Shown one piece after another: positions 4,827 to 5,567 of a stretch of 5,567 nt of DNA. Origin of the DNA: Chloroflexota bacterium (GTDB taxonomy: Bacteria > Chloroflexota > Dehalococcoidia > RBG-13-53-26); contig JAUWXW010000133.1 of NCBI GenBank assembly GCA_030616195.1, positions 1-5,567 of the forward strand. The letters are read 5' to 3'. The notes below the pieces were generated by a model, which worked only from the letters and a program-made list of their open reading frames with translations, did no database searches and was not told the origin of the DNA. Position numbers and translations under genes: made by a program. Each line of letters opens with the position of its first letter. Position 1 is the stretch's first letter.

Positions 4827-5567
4827 TTATGCTGGACGTTCCTTCAATGGCTTAAAGGTTATCCCCGATTCTACCCCGGGCAATGGCGCCACTGGCCCCG
4901 TCAGCAGGAATTCCCCCTTGCTTATCCATTGCTTGAGGGTCTGGGCAATCTCCACCGCCTTTGGATAGCTGGAAAGTGAGGCGGTAGGAACGCCTTTTCC
5001 TTGAACCGTTATCTGGCCACTCTTGAGCTGGGCGTAGCTGACTTCTCCCATAATGTCTGGCTTCCTCTGGGGGTAGGCCTCGGAGTAGTCCACAATAGCG
5101 GCAAAGATTTCTTCATCCTTTACCGCCGTATGGAGCAGGATATCCTCAGAGAGTATGGGTATGGGGACGCCAATGCCCACCATCAGGGTGACTCCATAAC
5201 CCAGGAAACTGACTCCCCGCAGCCATTCTGGCTTCATTTGCTTCAGGTCGCCGATCACAGCCAGGGTACCGGCACCGCGTTTGGGTACTCCATTATCGCC
5301 GCGCAGGACATTGGGATTGTGCTGGGTACCGTGCCAGGCCACATATCCCACTCCCCCTCCCAGGAAGATCTTCGTTCCTATGCCAATGGTCTTATAGTAG
5401 GGGTCGTTGAGCAAGGGGGAAAGCTGACCCGCTGAGCAGTAGTTAGCATTGCCAAGGTCCGGCTTGAGCACCCCCATATAGGTGTAGATTGTCTTATCAG
5501 AGAGGTTCACTGCCACGTTGTAGTTCTGGTAAGCGTTCCTGATGTTGAACAGCACCGTCTCATTGAG
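4827..5567 (-). CDS. homocysteine biosynthesis protein (HcyBio/DUF39, COG1900), N-terminus outside window
   Basis: The reading frame is open to the right edge, so the gene is partial. A GTG at 5555 is internal, because the frame continues upstream with in-frame codons for LNET. The visible 246 residues cover the C-terminal two thirds of a family of usually about 370-400 residues or more. Motifs (numbered from that GTG) are GNANYCSAGQLSPLLNDP near 35-52, GIGTKIFLGGGVGYVAWHGTQHNP near 58-81, KRGAGTLAVIGDLK near 92-105, GVSFLGYGVTLMVGIGVPIP near 114-133, DYSEAYP near 156-162 and GPVAPLPG near 220-227. The family (MA1821) inserts sulfur into aspartate semialdehyde to give homocysteine, using conserved cysteines; C40 in NYCSAG is probably one of the catalytic pair, the other lying in the missing part. 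There is no C-terminal CBS pair, which some relatives carry. Together with the next two genes it forms the homocysteine module. No promoter is visible because the 5' end is missing. Confidence 0.92.
   Translation of the reverse strand, partial: LNETVLFNIRNAYQNYNVAVNLSDKTIYTYMGVLKPDLGNANYCSAGQLSPLLNDPYYKTIGIGTKIFLGGGVGYVAWHGTQHNPNVLRGDNGVPKRGAGTLAVIGDLKQMKPEWLRGVSFLGYGVTLMVGIGVPIPILSEDILLHTAVKDEEIFAAIVDYSEAYPQRKPDIMGEVSYAQLKSGQITVQGKGVPTASLSSYPKAVEIAQTLKQWISKGEFLLTGPVAPLPGVESGITFKPLKERPA

Overview
The window is a compact, one-directional gene cluster on the minus strand, read from position 5567 down to about 299. It encodes seven proteins. The first is cut by the right edge of the window, and the last is followed by about 300 bases of repeat-rich non-coding DNA. 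In transcription order the genes are: an N-terminally truncated homocysteine-biosynthesis protein of the HcyBio/DUF39 family (COG1900); a NIL-domain 2[4Fe-4S] ferredoxin; a UPF0280 (COG2122) protein with an ApbE-like signature; a NifS/IscS-type cysteine desulfurase; a stand-alone MOSC-domain protein; the formate dehydrogenase maturation factor FdhD; and quinolinate synthase NadA. The gaps are 6, 3, 0, 56 and 0 bases, then a 4-base ATGA overlap. The only break large enough for a regulatory signal is the 56 bases between the desulfurase and the MOSC gene.

The shared theme is sulfur. HcyBio, the NIL-ferredoxin and the COG2122 protein belong to families linked, from work on Methanosarcina, to making homocysteine by putting sulfide sulfur onto aspartate semialdehyde. 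The cysteine desulfurase mobilises persulfide sulfur from cysteine. FdhD is a known acceptor of desulfurase sulfur for activating molybdenum/tungsten bis-MGD enzymes. MOSC domains are predicted sulfur carriers in molybdenum-cofactor biology. NadA needs a [4Fe-4S] cluster, so it is a plausible client of desulfurase-fed Fe-S assembly. The order suggests a sulfur-allocation operon: assimilation, then mobilisation, then delivery to the Mo cofactor and an Fe-S enzyme. That unity is inference from gene order; the individual family assignments are firm.

The left end (1-298) has no convincing gene. It holds a perfect loop-free 32-base palindrome (45-76) and a 122-base imperfect inverted repeat (145-266) with TGTCATTCC/GGAATGACA ends, which looks like a non-autonomous dispersed repeat. 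Neither is followed by a T-run on the minus strand, so neither is a textbook terminator.

The organism is most likely an anaerobic bacterium with balanced base composition. HcyBio/NIL-ferredoxin/UPF0280 sets are typical of anaerobes (Chloroflexota/Dehalococcoidia, Desulfobacterota, methanogens). Mostly AGGAGG-like ribosome sites and the TGTCATTCC-type intergenic repeat favour a bacterium, but the phylum cannot be fixed from this sequence. No clear novel defence or mobile system is present. The points of interest are the gene combination and the two inverted repeats.
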